Shown here: positions 1-10,648 of the stretch, in pieces
Layout: every line of letters begins with the position of its first letter
How positions within the stretch are numbered: position 1 is the stretch's first letter
Assembly: GCA_033030425.1 (NCBI GenBank)
Contig: JAUFSD010000003.1
Span: forward strand, 868,001 to 932,000
DNA: 64,000 bases
Direction of reading: 5' to 3'
Source: Verpa conica
Lineage: Eukaryota; Ascomycota; Pezizomycetes; Pezizales; Morchellaceae
Made by a program: the position numbers and the translations under genes
Notes under the pieces: model-generated
Seen by the model: only the letters and a program-made list of their open reading frames with translations
The model's database searches: none
What the model was told of the DNA's origin: nothing

Positions 1-964
1 CCAGAATGTATAATGTTGGAACCTATGCATAGCCGAAAAAGGCTTGATTAGGGAAACTCAAGAGAAATGGGGGTGCACTAGTTGGAACACCCGTTCTTGA
101 TGAACGGTGGCTGGTAGTGCCTGACTGGGCTTTATAACATTTGTCCTATGCAGTACGACCTTAACGTAATAGGGCTATACCATTATAAAGACTCTTGAGT
201 GTTTGGTTTGGATGCGGGAGCCGGGTTCCTGTATCAATAGTAATTATTTACATGCCTAGTAGAATTGAAGGGAATATCATGAGACTACAAAGCAATTTTT
301 CATCGCTATAGCTGGCTACAAGAGGCCCTTGTTGAACTTACACACCTTGATTTCGCATTATATACAGTGTTGCAGTACGTAAGATTCTACGTGTAGTGGT
401 ACGTGCACTCGGGGTTAAAATAAGCTAAGAAGTCTAGATAGTGCCGCACCAGTGCTTCGGCAAGGTCTGGGTTGGGAACTCTAGTACTGGTAATTATTAA
501 GAGCTTCCAAAACTAGTGTAACCTTTGAGAGAACATCGTGTATTCCTATAAAGCTTTATAATCCTACAAGGTGCCTACACCATCCAATCACAGTCGGGCA
601 CTCGGGTCAGCATAATTAACCTTAATTCTGACCAACCAACCATCGCCAAATTAATCCTCAAGAGTGTAAGGAAACACCAACTATGAGTCTATGACCCTTA
701 ACATTCTAGGGAAAAGTTAATTAGCCGTGGGGGTGCCTCTCCTGTTAGGAGCCCTGGGATATGAGCACCTATGAGGAGCTAATTATTTATCAATGTAAAA
801 GATATAGACAATGAATTTTTATTATTTAAAGACGCTCCTTCTGCTGATATAGACCGCAACCACTGCTAGTTCTATTAATCATTAGCTCGTCTTTTGGAAA
901 AACTCACTGGTTATCCTTATATCATTACAGTCTGATATATCTTTCAAATCTATATTTAGGAAAG
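1..964. other. AT-rich intergenic region
   Basis: No convincing coding region, tRNA or ordered repeat is seen. The last few hundred bases before 965 are AT-rich and presumably hold the promoter of the LPMO gene, but no defined element can be named. Confidence 0.5.
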
Positions 965-2110
965 ATGTTCACTAAAGCTCTTATTCTTGCGCTTCTCCCA
1001 ACAGCTTTCGGTCATATTGGCCTTTGGCACCCTTCTATTTTTGATTTCGATGGAGACGGCTATACCCTCGTGACACCCATGAGCGGGCTATCCTTCAGCA
1101 ACTGGTGGTTCCATGGTACAATCCAACCCTTGAAAATTGTGCTATGTATCTAGCCCAAAATCAGAAACTTACCTCTGTACAGGGAACTTAGCTAAAAAGC
1201 CCACTGATAGCCCTTTGGTTTTGCCCGCTGGTGGAACTGTTACGGTTGAGCTTGCTTGTAACAAAGCTTACACATCTTACGGGAGTGAAGGTGATGGGAA
1301 GACAGCTTGCCCTCCAAATAGTGGGTCTATCCTTCCATCATTTGCTTGAAAGGGATTTGAGTGCATGCTGAAAAAGAAAAACTAGTTGGTTCTTACCATG
1401 CTGGAGACCCTATTGACGACTCTCAAATTCTCGGATGTGGTCTTGCTATCGCATATAACGATAACGCCGATAACGTGAAGCCGGCAGACTTTACTATCTT
1501 TTCCGTCAATACCAACTGCGTCAGGGATTTGAAAACATCCTTCCAGGTACCTTCTAAAATGCCTGCTTGCCCTAACGGGAAGTGTACTTGTGCCTGGTTC
1601 TGGCAAGGACAAGCTTCACAGAACGAAATGGTGCACTATCCCACTGGCTTACCAAGAGTCAATTTTTTAAAATTATAAACTAGTTAGCTAACACATAAAT
1701 TGCAGTATATGACTGGATTTTACTGTAACGTCGAGGGAGCTACCTCAACTGCAGCTGTTGGTCCCGGAGTTGCTCCAAAATACTGCCCCGGTAGAGCCAG
1801 CAGCTGTGTTTCTGGGCCCAAACAACCGATGTATTGGGCCAACGACAACTCAAATATTGTTTATAGCGGGGACTACTATCAGAAGCCATCATATAACTCT
1901 GCATGGGGGTTTTCGAATGGTCCTCAGAATGATATATTTGTTAGCACTACACCTACTACGACTTTGATTACTACGACACGCTCCTCTACCACTTCAGCGG
2001 CTACTTCTACTGTTACGTGTGCGTGGCAAGGGCATTGTGCAGGGAGCGCATGTAGTGATGATAATGAATGTTCCGATGTCTTGACCTGCCAGAGTGGTAA
2101 GTGTGCTTAA
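965..2110 (+). CDS. Secreted AA14-like lytic polysaccharide monooxygenase with C-terminal Cys-rich module
   Basis: Exons are 965-1115, 1183-1320, 1362-1630 and 1706-2110 (320 aa). The signal peptide is about residues 1-16 and cleavage leaves an N-terminal His (AFG|HIGLWHPS), the first ligand of an LPMO copper brace. The rest follows the AA14 pattern: NWWFHG, LPAGG, a conserved YH pair (second brace His, in SYHAGD), CGLAIAY, DFTIFSVN, CAWFW, GFYCNVEGATS and NDIF near the end. Characterised AA14 enzymes are copper oxidases reported to act on xylan in wood; the substrate here is inferred from family only. After the core comes a Thr/Ser-rich linker and a 6-Cys tail (CAWQGHC...CQSGKCA) that may be a binding or stabilising module. 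Intron 2 is only 41 bp, but no other splice pair restores the frame. Introns 1 and 3 are 67 and 75 bp. The family assignment rests on motif recall, without a search. Confidence 0.8.
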
Positions 2111-3226
2111 GTAGGTTAGGGGTCGCTGTGGGATTGGCACATATGGAGCTGAGTGTGCTTGTATATACTTCAATAAGGATGAAATAAATGGAATACTTGA
2201 AATCATAAGTTTTGACTTATAAATGATATAGTACACTCCCTACAAGAATATGGACGGGGCTCTATATTATATCCTTATTTGGCGATTATTCTTATATGAA
2301 GTGCCAAGTATACTTTGTTATGTTACTCGTACTCTTATAAGACGAGTATTCTTGTAACTCGAACCCTTATAGGGCTGTAGATCCAAAGATTCTTGTAATA
2401 AAAAATAAAGCGATTAAAGTAGAAGGTAGCTGTGACCATGAGATCTATAGGAGGTATACTCTATACTAGAATAACCCGCTCTAACTTTGACTCTACAAGA
2501 CTCTTCATCTATCTTATTCTAGCTTATTAGAGGGAATTCTCCAATAGGAAACTATAAATTAGCTCCAGTGATATACCATGACGCTCAACTATAAGTCTTT
2601 TATTCGATAAAGTATTATATATACAAGCAATGAATGAACGAATTAATTAATTATAAGTACATGGACCTCAAAGGCTAAGGTACTTGGACCACGCTCTTTT
2701 AAAAGCGAACAAAAACGCAAAAGTCCCCAGGGGTCTGTATATTCAAGCAATCCATAGGACTCAACCACAAGTAACTACCAGGTGTAATATTAGTAATCAA
2801 AATAATTTCATAGTATGTTATTAAGCTATTGGGAATCATTTTTTGGTCATTAGAATTTGCCGGGTCGGTAGGCTATAGGTTTCGAACCTTATGGGCCCGG
2901 GCCATGTCATAAATAGGTTCTATCTTACGAGTAAGGGATCTGAACATGAGCTCTTTGCTTTTGAAGTAGGATTAAGTCAGATTTTTACTATGCACGCGAA
3001 AGCCTAGAAGAAAATTACAGCGACATGAACTATGAAAAATAGATAGAAACACACGGGCATGAGGTAGTCTACAACCCTTGTTCCCGATGGCTGGCACTAC
3101 CAGTACCATACAACCCTAACATTTAGTTCATGGAAGGGAAGAATCAGCTAAAGATAGACAACCCTTCTTGTAACAAAACTATGATCTCTTAACATTATGA
3201 TAACCCTATCCAGAAACACAGCTTTC
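2111..3226. other. AT-rich intergenic region with MITE-like relic
   Basis: Apart from a degenerate TA-flanked inverted-repeat element near 2232-2379, the stretch is AT-rich and stop-dense in all frames. No gene is supported. Confidence 0.5.
2232..2379. mobile_element. Degenerate TA-flanked MITE candidate (Tc1/mariner-like)
   Basis: A 148-bp stretch begins TA-CACTCCCTACAAG and ends CTTATAGGGCTG-TA. The ends are imperfect inverted repeats and both sit next to TA, the target duplication of Tc1/mariner/pogo elements. Internal copies of an ATTCTTATA-type motif recall the clearer MITE at 39866-40060. The inverted repeat has decayed, so this is tentative. Confidence 0.35.
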
Positions 3227-4214
3227 CTAAGTGCTCAACCCACGGTAGAGGTCCGACCCACGTATATGCTGCTTCTCGGAATCCGGCTTCTCGTAGTACT
3301 CAGAAACGCCCTGGTAGTATTCGCTGGTAGCGATTTCTACCTCAGTATCGTACTCTTTGGCATTGTATTCCTCAACATAAGCAGCAGAAGAACCCCTATA
3401 CGACGCTCTAGGCCAGCTAGTTGAGTATTTACTAATAGCTCCTTTGCAAGCTTTATTAAGGTCTAGGAATTCTATCCTCAGCACACTCCCCCGTGTTGGA
3501 GTCATTTGAATGGCATGCTTGGAGATCTCCTAGAGAGAGATGGTGAGAAGAACACTTTTTGGAAAAAATGGCTGTAGGATAAAACCCTAGAGTTGACTTA
3601 CGTTGATGATTAGGTTAAGGACGATAAGAGATAGTTTGACAGATTCAGCAAAGTTAAAGCTTGAAAGGATTCCGAAGCGACCGAGAAGTGCGTCTAGAAG
3701 CTCTTTGAAAGCTTTGGAAAACTTTGACAAACGGTAAGCTTATAAATTATTGTCCTATAACTAAATCTGATGACTTACTATGACAAGTTCTGTTACGAGG
3801 ATATCGCCATCCATGTTATCGAATGGGCCTTGAGCCTAAAGGTATAGATAAATATATATCAGAGCTAGTTTTGAGTCGAGATTACAGGTCACAAACGCTG
3901 GTAAAAGCCATCGCCAAACTAAGAGCTGCCGGCATGATATCGGTTGTCATAGAATTCGCAACGCGCTACCAATAAATCGTTAGCTATAAGACTTGGGAAT
4001 ACAGTACAGTGTAAGTTATAATAGAAGGCCTAAATACCGGTCCATCGATGAAAAGATTGAATAAATTGATATTTTTAACTATATCACAAAGGTTATGTGA
4101 TTCGGTAGTTAGCTCCTTGACGCGCTTCAAGGTAATCTTTGCGGTTGGGGTATTCTGAGCATTAATTACAGTAATGCAACCCAAAGTGAAAATGATAAAT
4201 GCAAAGACCTTCAT
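3227..4214 (-). CDS. Putative small secreted helical protein (UVI-1/HsbA-like), multi-exon
   Basis: The gene starts at 4214 with a clear signal peptide (MKVFAFIIFTLGCITVINA). The sequence then carries KRVKELTTES and INLFNLFIDGP, ending at a GTATTT donor. A phase-0 piece of about 57 nt (3779 up to about 3835), an exon at 3602-3721 (AFKELLDALLGRFGILSS) and a final exon at 3227-3529 (EISKHAIQMTPTRG..., Tyr-rich tail) all join in phase 0 across GT..AG introns. Order and spacing recall small secreted fungal proteins related to UVI-1 and the HsbA group, but the tail is extended and rich in Tyr/Glu (YVEEYNAKEY, EYYEK). The segment between the first exon and 3779 may hold one more exon, or the gene may be partly decayed. 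Cellular role unknown; secretion is inferred from the signal peptide. Confidence 0.45.
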
Positions 4215-5280
4215 TTTATGAGAGATTTTTAAGGTGAGGATAGAATAATATCAAAGATAGGCTATTTAATAATTTATGGATGGAGGGGGTTGTAATAAGC
4301 TAGGGAGATCCAATACTCTTATATGGATAATCTTTAAGACTCGAGGAAACTACAACTGTTTATTTTTACTAAGGGATCAACGTGTTGACTACCGGATTCA
4401 TGTAGCTTTCAAAGGCTGACCGTTATCTATCTTTCGAGAATAGCCCGGGATGATGTTGAGTTTCCGTCTCTATATAGTTTTAATCATTCTAGCCCTAGAG
4501 GGTGATTTGCATAAGGAAGCGGTTAGATAAGAAAGCTTATTATCCCCGACATTTGAGCTCACTTCAACATTAAGACCTAATGCTATACTCTCAGCGGAAT
4601 TCTCTCCTAGAGCGGTACTCTTGTTCATATTTAATACCTAGAGGATTTATATCGATGTTCCTACCCGCTTCATGAGCAGTAAATGGCTTTAACCTGCAAC
4701 CTATGAGGGAAGGGTTAAGATAATCCGATACTGCATTGTCTCTAAGCATTAGCATTGGCAGCCTAGATAAAAAATCAACAACCTTAATTTGATTAAGCCT
4801 AATTAATGGATTACAAACTTGGTGCTTCCGGCTACATTAAAGCAAGGAGGTGATTATATTTAATACGGAAAGGTACATATTAGTCCCGCTGGCATGGGAG
4901 TAGAAGGTTGATTCGGGTAGTTTATACTCCTATTATAAGTACGTAACGTAGAAGCCCTGGCGGAATTGATCGTCACTTACTGTAAGTTGTCCTTTTTGGG
5001 GTTAAGCGCTACGCGCGATATAGAATACCAGTCATGAAGAATCACTCGATATAATATCCGATCGAGAAAACGATACATGATTTATCGGCACTCATACGTC
5101 AAAAAAGTCATATAGAAGTCTAACACCAAAAAAAGAATTCCTGAAACTCAAACATAACTTCCACAAGCTGACCTCTACCCAACAAGAGCAGGTAAAAATC
5201 TCAAATGACATCTAATATAACAGAAACATCCACTCAAACAATACTAACTAGTAGGCCCCCATCAAATTCATAACTACCAC
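4215..5280. other. AT-rich intergenic region
   Basis: Lies between the start of the leftward secreted-protein gene and the 3' end of the bZIP gene. No open reading frame with protein-like composition and no ordered repeat is seen. Confidence 0.5.
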
Positions 5281-6341
5281 CTATTCCGCCCTCTCCTTTG
5301 TTTCAACCACAAGTGGCACATCCCCCCTCTGCGCCCTCCAGAAGTTCGTAACTCTCATAGCCTCGTCATCCAAAACCCACCCCCACTTCTCCACAAACTC
5401 CGGAGCCCATTCATAACTCTTCGCATCCCAGGACACCATTCCCCAAACTCGTAAATATTGTTCAATATCTGCACACAACTCCTCCTCATCTAATGCATCC
5501 GCCTCAAGCGCCATCAAAAGATTATCTCGAAACCCCTTCAACGGAATAACATCGATATAAGGGTGGTGCTCAACAGTCCTCTGCAGTCGTGTAGGCGCTA
5601 GATCTGGCGCACGACGATATATACATCCAATGCTCGCCTCACCACCCTCTGTGAATGGCGAAGCTGCATCATCGAGAGCGTAGTGCTCCGGGTCAATTCC
5701 AAGAATCTTCAAGTTTGCTAGAACAGCACTATTGACAGATATACGACCGATACCGACAAACTGTAGGTCTAAAGAAACATTATACGCTGCTCCTTGATGG
5801 AAGCCGATAGATCTCTGGCCGGCCTCCGCGATCTCGGCCGGCTTTACTACGGTAACAGTGGGGGAGGAGCTTTCCCCGATGGGAATCGCCGGCTGGGTGA
5901 TTCTTTGGGTTATAGCATCGGCAAAAGGGTAGGCTGGGGCGAGAGGAATCCAGCATGCATATTCTGAGTTCTCATCTGTAAGACTATTGGAGACCTCGGG
6001 CCTGGGATAATGAGCTGGGTCCTTTTTGCTGGCAGCTTTTTGCTCTAATTCTTGAATTCTTTTTCTCTGCTTCTGGCCTATAATATTAATTGTTAGCTAA
6101 TAGTTCTAGTTCTGGATATGGTAATATAAAAAGGAGCTAGTGTTATTTTAGGGTTAGGGTTTATGTAGTATAAACAAAAGCTCCAGTAGAAAAAAAAAAA
6201 CATACGGTAAACCCGCTGGGCAATCCTGTTCTGAATCTGTCTTCTCCTCTTAGGATCTGTAGTTATTGCAAGTTCCCTCTCTTCATCTTCAAACCTAGTC
6301 GGTGGTGCAGATAGCGACCCAGAAGCTTCAGGACTGTCCAT
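5281..6341 (-). CDS. bZIP transcription factor with C-terminal DUF3425-type domain
   Basis: Two exons, 6206-6341 and 5281-6077, are joined across a 128-bp intron (GTATGT donor, ATTATAG acceptor) and give 310 aa. The splice restores a fungal bZIP basic region at about residues 31-50 (KRRRQIQNRIAQRVYR then QKQRKRIQELE), with the signature N-x-x-A-Q-R-x-x-R for DNA contact; the intron interrupts the basic region itself. A short zipper follows. The C-terminal half (SLDLQFVGIGRISVN, LLMALEADALDEEELCADIEQYLRVWG, trailing W-rich part) has the look of the DUF3425 region found in many fungal bZIP proteins of secondary metabolism and stress control. Expected to be nuclear. Targets cannot be told from sequence, and no metabolite cluster is visible beside it. 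Confidence 0.85.
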
Positions 6342-6868
6342 CTTAATTGCAAGTAAATAAGTGTTGATAAAGCTGATAGTAGAACTCGGAAAATTTATAT
6401 AGTTCTTGTAAGCTGTCTATTCTGATATCTCTAATAAAAGGCCGGAGAAGACCTCTCTATATATGCCTTTCTCTAGAGCGCTTATACTACTTAGAAGTTT
6501 TCTACATTTCCCAGATATCGGGCCGAGCGTGGCTCTCACCCACGCTCACCGTTCAATCCACATGTAGTTGTGTCGGTGCAATCATTTCCCCGTCAAAGAT
6601 TTACTACGGCCGGTACTAGATATTTGAGATCCGCTAGCACCCAGTAAATAGGTGACCCGAGGCTCAAGGCCTGGAGTCCAGTCGGGCGGGCCGATATCGA
6701 CAAGGAGGATGTGAAGCGATTACCGCTCCGGCGGGTTTGTACGACGTGAGAAATTCTTGTAAAAGGGAGAGTCCCCTCTATAATACACTCGTTGCAACGA
6801 CAAAACCCAGGCTTGGCGGTTAGGCAATACCTTAATTCTTGCGAAATTCAACAGTCACTCTATTATAC

Positions 6869-6905
6869 CTTCCCCCCTTCCCCCTTCCCCCTTCCCCCTC
6901 TCCCC
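6869..6905. repeat. Pyrimidine tract, CTTCCCC-type tandem repeat
   Basis: About four copies of a CCCCCTT unit in a row make a strand-asymmetric C-rich tract roughly 530 bp upstream of the bZIP start. Such homopyrimidine tracts are common in fungal promoters; no specific factor is implied. Confidence 0.7.
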
Positions 6906-7336
6906 TAGTTTACGAACATGGGTTCTCATGTTTTATATCTAAGTCCCTTCTGAAATATAACAAATATATCTTTTTTTGTATGTCCGCCTAGATTTGTCAG
7001 TTGGCCCCTGTTGACCGAAATCTCGAGAATTATCTTCGGGCTGCCCGGAGGGTCTACTGCGATTAGTACTTACAGGCGCTAATAATAAAGAATAGAGAGG
7101 GAGAAGGAGCACCGACTGTCCCGACTTTCGGTCGAATCTTTGCTTTGGTATACTCGTCCTCGCCTCGGCATGCTTATATCGCGATTACTCATTGTTACAC
7201 GTTCAGGGAAATACCGGATGTACCAACAGTTACTAATAAAATTTCGAGGGCTTTGATACATGTAAGCCTGCAAGTACTCTTGGCGCATACATCATCATGC
7301 CGATGTATTATTATTATTTTTCACTTTCAGAAATTA

Positions 7337-7446
7337 ATATACTCGTGCTTCCGCGCCAAGAATTGGACACGTGACATTTTTTTTGGTGGGTCACCGCTCT
7401 ATATCCAGTCACGTGTCCATTTCTTGGCTCAGAAGCACGAGTATAT
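7337..7446. repeat. Imperfect inverted repeat (39-bp arms) carrying CACGTGAC
   Basis: The arms 7337-7375 and 7408-7446 are inverted copies with a few mismatches, separated by 32 bp. They begin ATATACTCGTGCTTC and end GGACACGTGAC at the loop side. A further ACACGTGAC lies at 7464-7472. Either a hairpin-type miniature element or a symmetric CACGTG binding array; no target duplication was found. Confidence 0.7.
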
Positions 7447-8471
7447 TCCACGTCATGGAAATCACACGTGACAATCAGAGCTACATTGCTTAAAATACGG
7501 TGGTTACAAATACTAGTTATATCTAGCAAGCCAAACAAATCATCTAAAGGGACTACAGGAGGATGGAGTGCTTGGTTGCTAGGGACCCCGCTCACAGCCC
7601 AAAGGGTAAGAACCACAATTTCCAATTCTCAAACATGGTGTGAGGCAAATCCTCAAGAAAATACCCTGTCTAAACGTGCCAAAAGAGCCTTGGTCTTGAT
7701 CAAGAAATTGCACATTCTGACTAGCATTAGCTAGAGACAGAAGGTATGCGCCAAGAGGACTAGGCATAGCAGGTTTTCTTTCCACCAATTCCCTATCTAG
7801 TGGAGAAATCAACTTCTAGACCCGTCTTACAGCCTTGTCTCTAAAACCGCGACTCACTATTCTCGATTTCTCATCAGACTGATAGACTGGTCTACAGAAG
7901 TTGGAAGTGCAAGGCGTTTTCTTTCTTCTTCTTCTGCACGAGATTAGTGGTTTACTGGAAGGTTCGAAACAGATAAATGTGTCATCATACCATTATTTAT
8001 TCTTGAGAGAAGGGCTAGATAATACGAAAGAGCAATCTAAAGATATTTCTCCAGTCATTATATGACTAAATATCATTCTATCAAAATAGGACATCAAGGG
8101 AGGGCATAAGAGTGCTTAACGTTACGGTAAACTAAAGGAGCATGTCACTATTGGTGGGGAAGGCCTAGGTAGAAGAGAAGTGGACAAGGACCCTGCCGGA
8201 GATACTGAAAATAAGAGTAATTATATAGTAGGCTAGACCATAAATGAGGGCATGAGAGCGATTTCATTGTTCATTTTTTTAGTACGGAAATGAGTACTCT
8301 CTACCGGGCGTAAAGAGAATACGACCTCTGATATAGGTTCATAACTTTTTATCGATTATCTATATTAAGAACATTGGTATGTGTACCGTAAACTTCCGCC
8401 AGCCCCCCGAACTGAGCCTTCTAAGTATTTAAAGCAATTTTTAGATATATCCTTCATGGCCGCAGTGGAGT

Positions 8472-9349
8472 CTACCACTTATATTGGGCGCCATCCAAGT
8501 TCCTCACGAGCTGCCCCCTTATAGCTCCAGAAAGGAATTTCTTCGTATGCGTATCGGTGAAAAAGCCCCTCGGGTTCTCTTCAATCTGGCTCACATGGAA
8601 GCCCTCACCAGTATCGACTCCATTAGCTTTAATTCCAGTTACGAAGGGGCCTTTAAGGCAGCCGACAGCGTTACGGCGGATATCATCCCCATTCTAAGTA
8701 GAAAGGTATATTAGCTACATACTAGAGAATAAATAGATGGGAGCTGAAAGAGAAGACGAGTAAAATTAATAAAAACTTACAGGATTAGCAAGAGCAATAC
8801 GAGGGGGCCCAGCCTTTCCAAGAGCACCTTCGTGAATATGAGTTGCAGTGAACGCAGGAGACTCGTATTCCCCAGTCACACCGAGGAGAGTGATATTCTA
8901 TAGAGTACAAGGTATTAGTCTCACCTAGTAGCCTAAAAGAGGAATTAATAGACATACATAACAAATAACATTTTCATGACTATTAATTCCATAATTAAAA
9001 TACCCAACAGCACCTTTCTCTCCTGGGACAAAAGTATTGTTATTGTTGACTACTTGGTCTTCAGTAGCAACGATAGAATAGGTACTGGTGAAGCGGAAGA
9101 GCTGGTCGAAACAGCAACCATTAGTAAAATAATAAATATAGTTTAGGCCATGATAGAACTTACAGTGCTGGTGTCGTGGTAAACCTGCTCATACTTGGGG
9201 TTGTGATTGTCCCTTTTATATGAGGTCTTGGGTACGACGTGAACACGAGCCTTCTCTGCTTCAACGCCACCCTGGGAGGAGGAGCCTGGGATGGCAGCGG
9301 CAAGGATAGTAGAGATGAAAAGAGAGAAGATGGCAGTAGTTGGCTTCAT
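8472..9349 (-). CDS. Secreted CHRD-domain protein
   Basis: Exons are 9164-9349, 8958-9101, 8781-8897 and 8472-8693. All junctions are phase 0, with introns of 62, 60 and 87 bp carrying standard donors (GTAAGT, GTATGT, GTAAGT). The product is 222 aa. A signal peptide ends near ILAAAIPG. The rest is a single CHRD-type domain: FRFTSTYSIVATEDQ, YFNYGINSHENVICYNITL, TATHIHEGALGKAGPPRIAL, NAVGCLKGPF and DTGEGFHVSQIEENPRGF. Secreted or wall-associated proteins with this domain are common and often expanded in filamentous fungi. Their biochemical function is not established; the name comes from the chordin repeat domain. The two His of THIHE are strongly conserved in the family. Confidence 0.85.
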
Positions 9350-10648
9350 TTTGGTGGTTTATTATGAAAGTGTTTAGAAATTGAATTGAAATGATGAAAG
9401 AACGTAGCCTGTACGATGATGCAGTAGGTTGAATGAACGGATGCTGATGAGAAGAGAAAGAGGATAAATGGAAAAGAGAAGCCCAAAAGAAATAAGAGCC
9501 TTTATAACCAGTACAGATTGAAGCTAAGGAAGAGAAATCCAGACTAGAAGACGGGAAGGATATCGAGCTCTCTATATACCTGAGCACCCCCCATCTCTCC
9601 GCTACAGAGCTCTGGTCCCCCTGACCCAACTCGTAAGGTTGCATTTTTTTCTCCCTTATTTTTTACAGATGCATCTCAGTCTAACAACCTTCCTCCCCTT
9701 ACATGTAGATACAGTCCTTGTTGGTGTGACAGAAAGCTCGCAGCTTCCTCGTTCCAACATGGCTTCCCCGCCAAGTTGCGCCAAGTTGTAGGAGAATGAT
9801 ACAGTCTCCGGCAAGAATGATCGAGAAAGCAGGGTTAGTGAACAGGGGCCCTACAGCCAGTACAACTGCTAAACTTTTTGCCACAATACTGAAAAGCCAA
9901 TAGAAACCCTAATTTGAATCTCACGTTTCTCGATCTTTGTCGCCGGAAGCTGTAGAACATGCCAAATCTTTTAGATCTTATAGATGTAACCGCCCTACCC
10001 AGATTCAATATTACGTGTATCTAGCATTGACCTTGGCGAGCCCACTTGAAACTGCTCAGGTTAACTCTATTTTCTCGCTTATGGCGAGTTTGGAGCCGCA
10101 GGGTGTGTCTCAGGGTAAGCGCTGTTTAACTTGGAAATGGCCGTGATGGAGGGCGGTAAGATGCCCGTATTCTCTCGGGATTGTATCCCAAGTAGACACG
10201 GGGAGGTCAGTTCGGCTCTGCTAAACGCCTGCCTACACCTACCTACGTATCTATGTTCTATCTTTAATCCCGTTAACCCACAAGAAAAAGGGGAGATAAG
10301 TAACTTTACATGCAGGACTCCTATTCCACCAGCATGGTGAACTGTCGTGCATCCCCCCAAGAATAGCCCAATCTTATCAGATTCATGACGTGCAAGTTCC
10401 CTCACCCAAACATCTGTTTCCCTGCTCCTCCGAGTACTATCACGTGACCCCTGGTGGCATCGTCCAGTCCCTGCTGTCCAAAAAGTTCCATTTCTATTTC
10501 CTACATACTGACTTGCATCAAAGCTGTGTTAACACTGCATCACCATCCACACACACCCCTTTTCTTTTCTTGCTTTCCCTTTTGCCTCTCTTCTCCACAA
10601 AGTTCAATCAATAACCCCAACTACCAACAATCTCTACACTAGCATACA
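9350..10648. other. Divergent promoter region
   Basis: Intergenic DNA between the leftward CHRD gene and the rightward repeat-protein gene. The last 100 bases before 10649 are pyrimidine-rich (CTTTTCTTTTCTTGC-type and a CTTCTCC stretch), a usual feature of highly expressed fungal promoters. Several short overlapping frames at 9937-10405 show no domain. Confidence 0.5.

Larger units (their letters stand above)
6342..8471. other. Intergenic region with C-rich tract and CACGTG hairpin
   Basis: Holds the promoter of the bZIP gene, a CCCCTTC-type tract and a 110-bp inverted repeat (7337-7446). The short open frames at 7079-7812 on both strands have no recognisable domain and are treated as chance. 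Confidence 0.5.

Noticed and set aside
6148..6159. Two TTAGGG units, telomere-like, in the bZIP intron
   Set aside because: Only two units; similar CCCTAA pairs occur at about 35342 and 62392. Too short to be a telomere trace.
7468..7812. Short open frames on both strands near the CACGTG hairpin
   Set aside because: No signal peptide, domain or splice-linked partner exon could be found.
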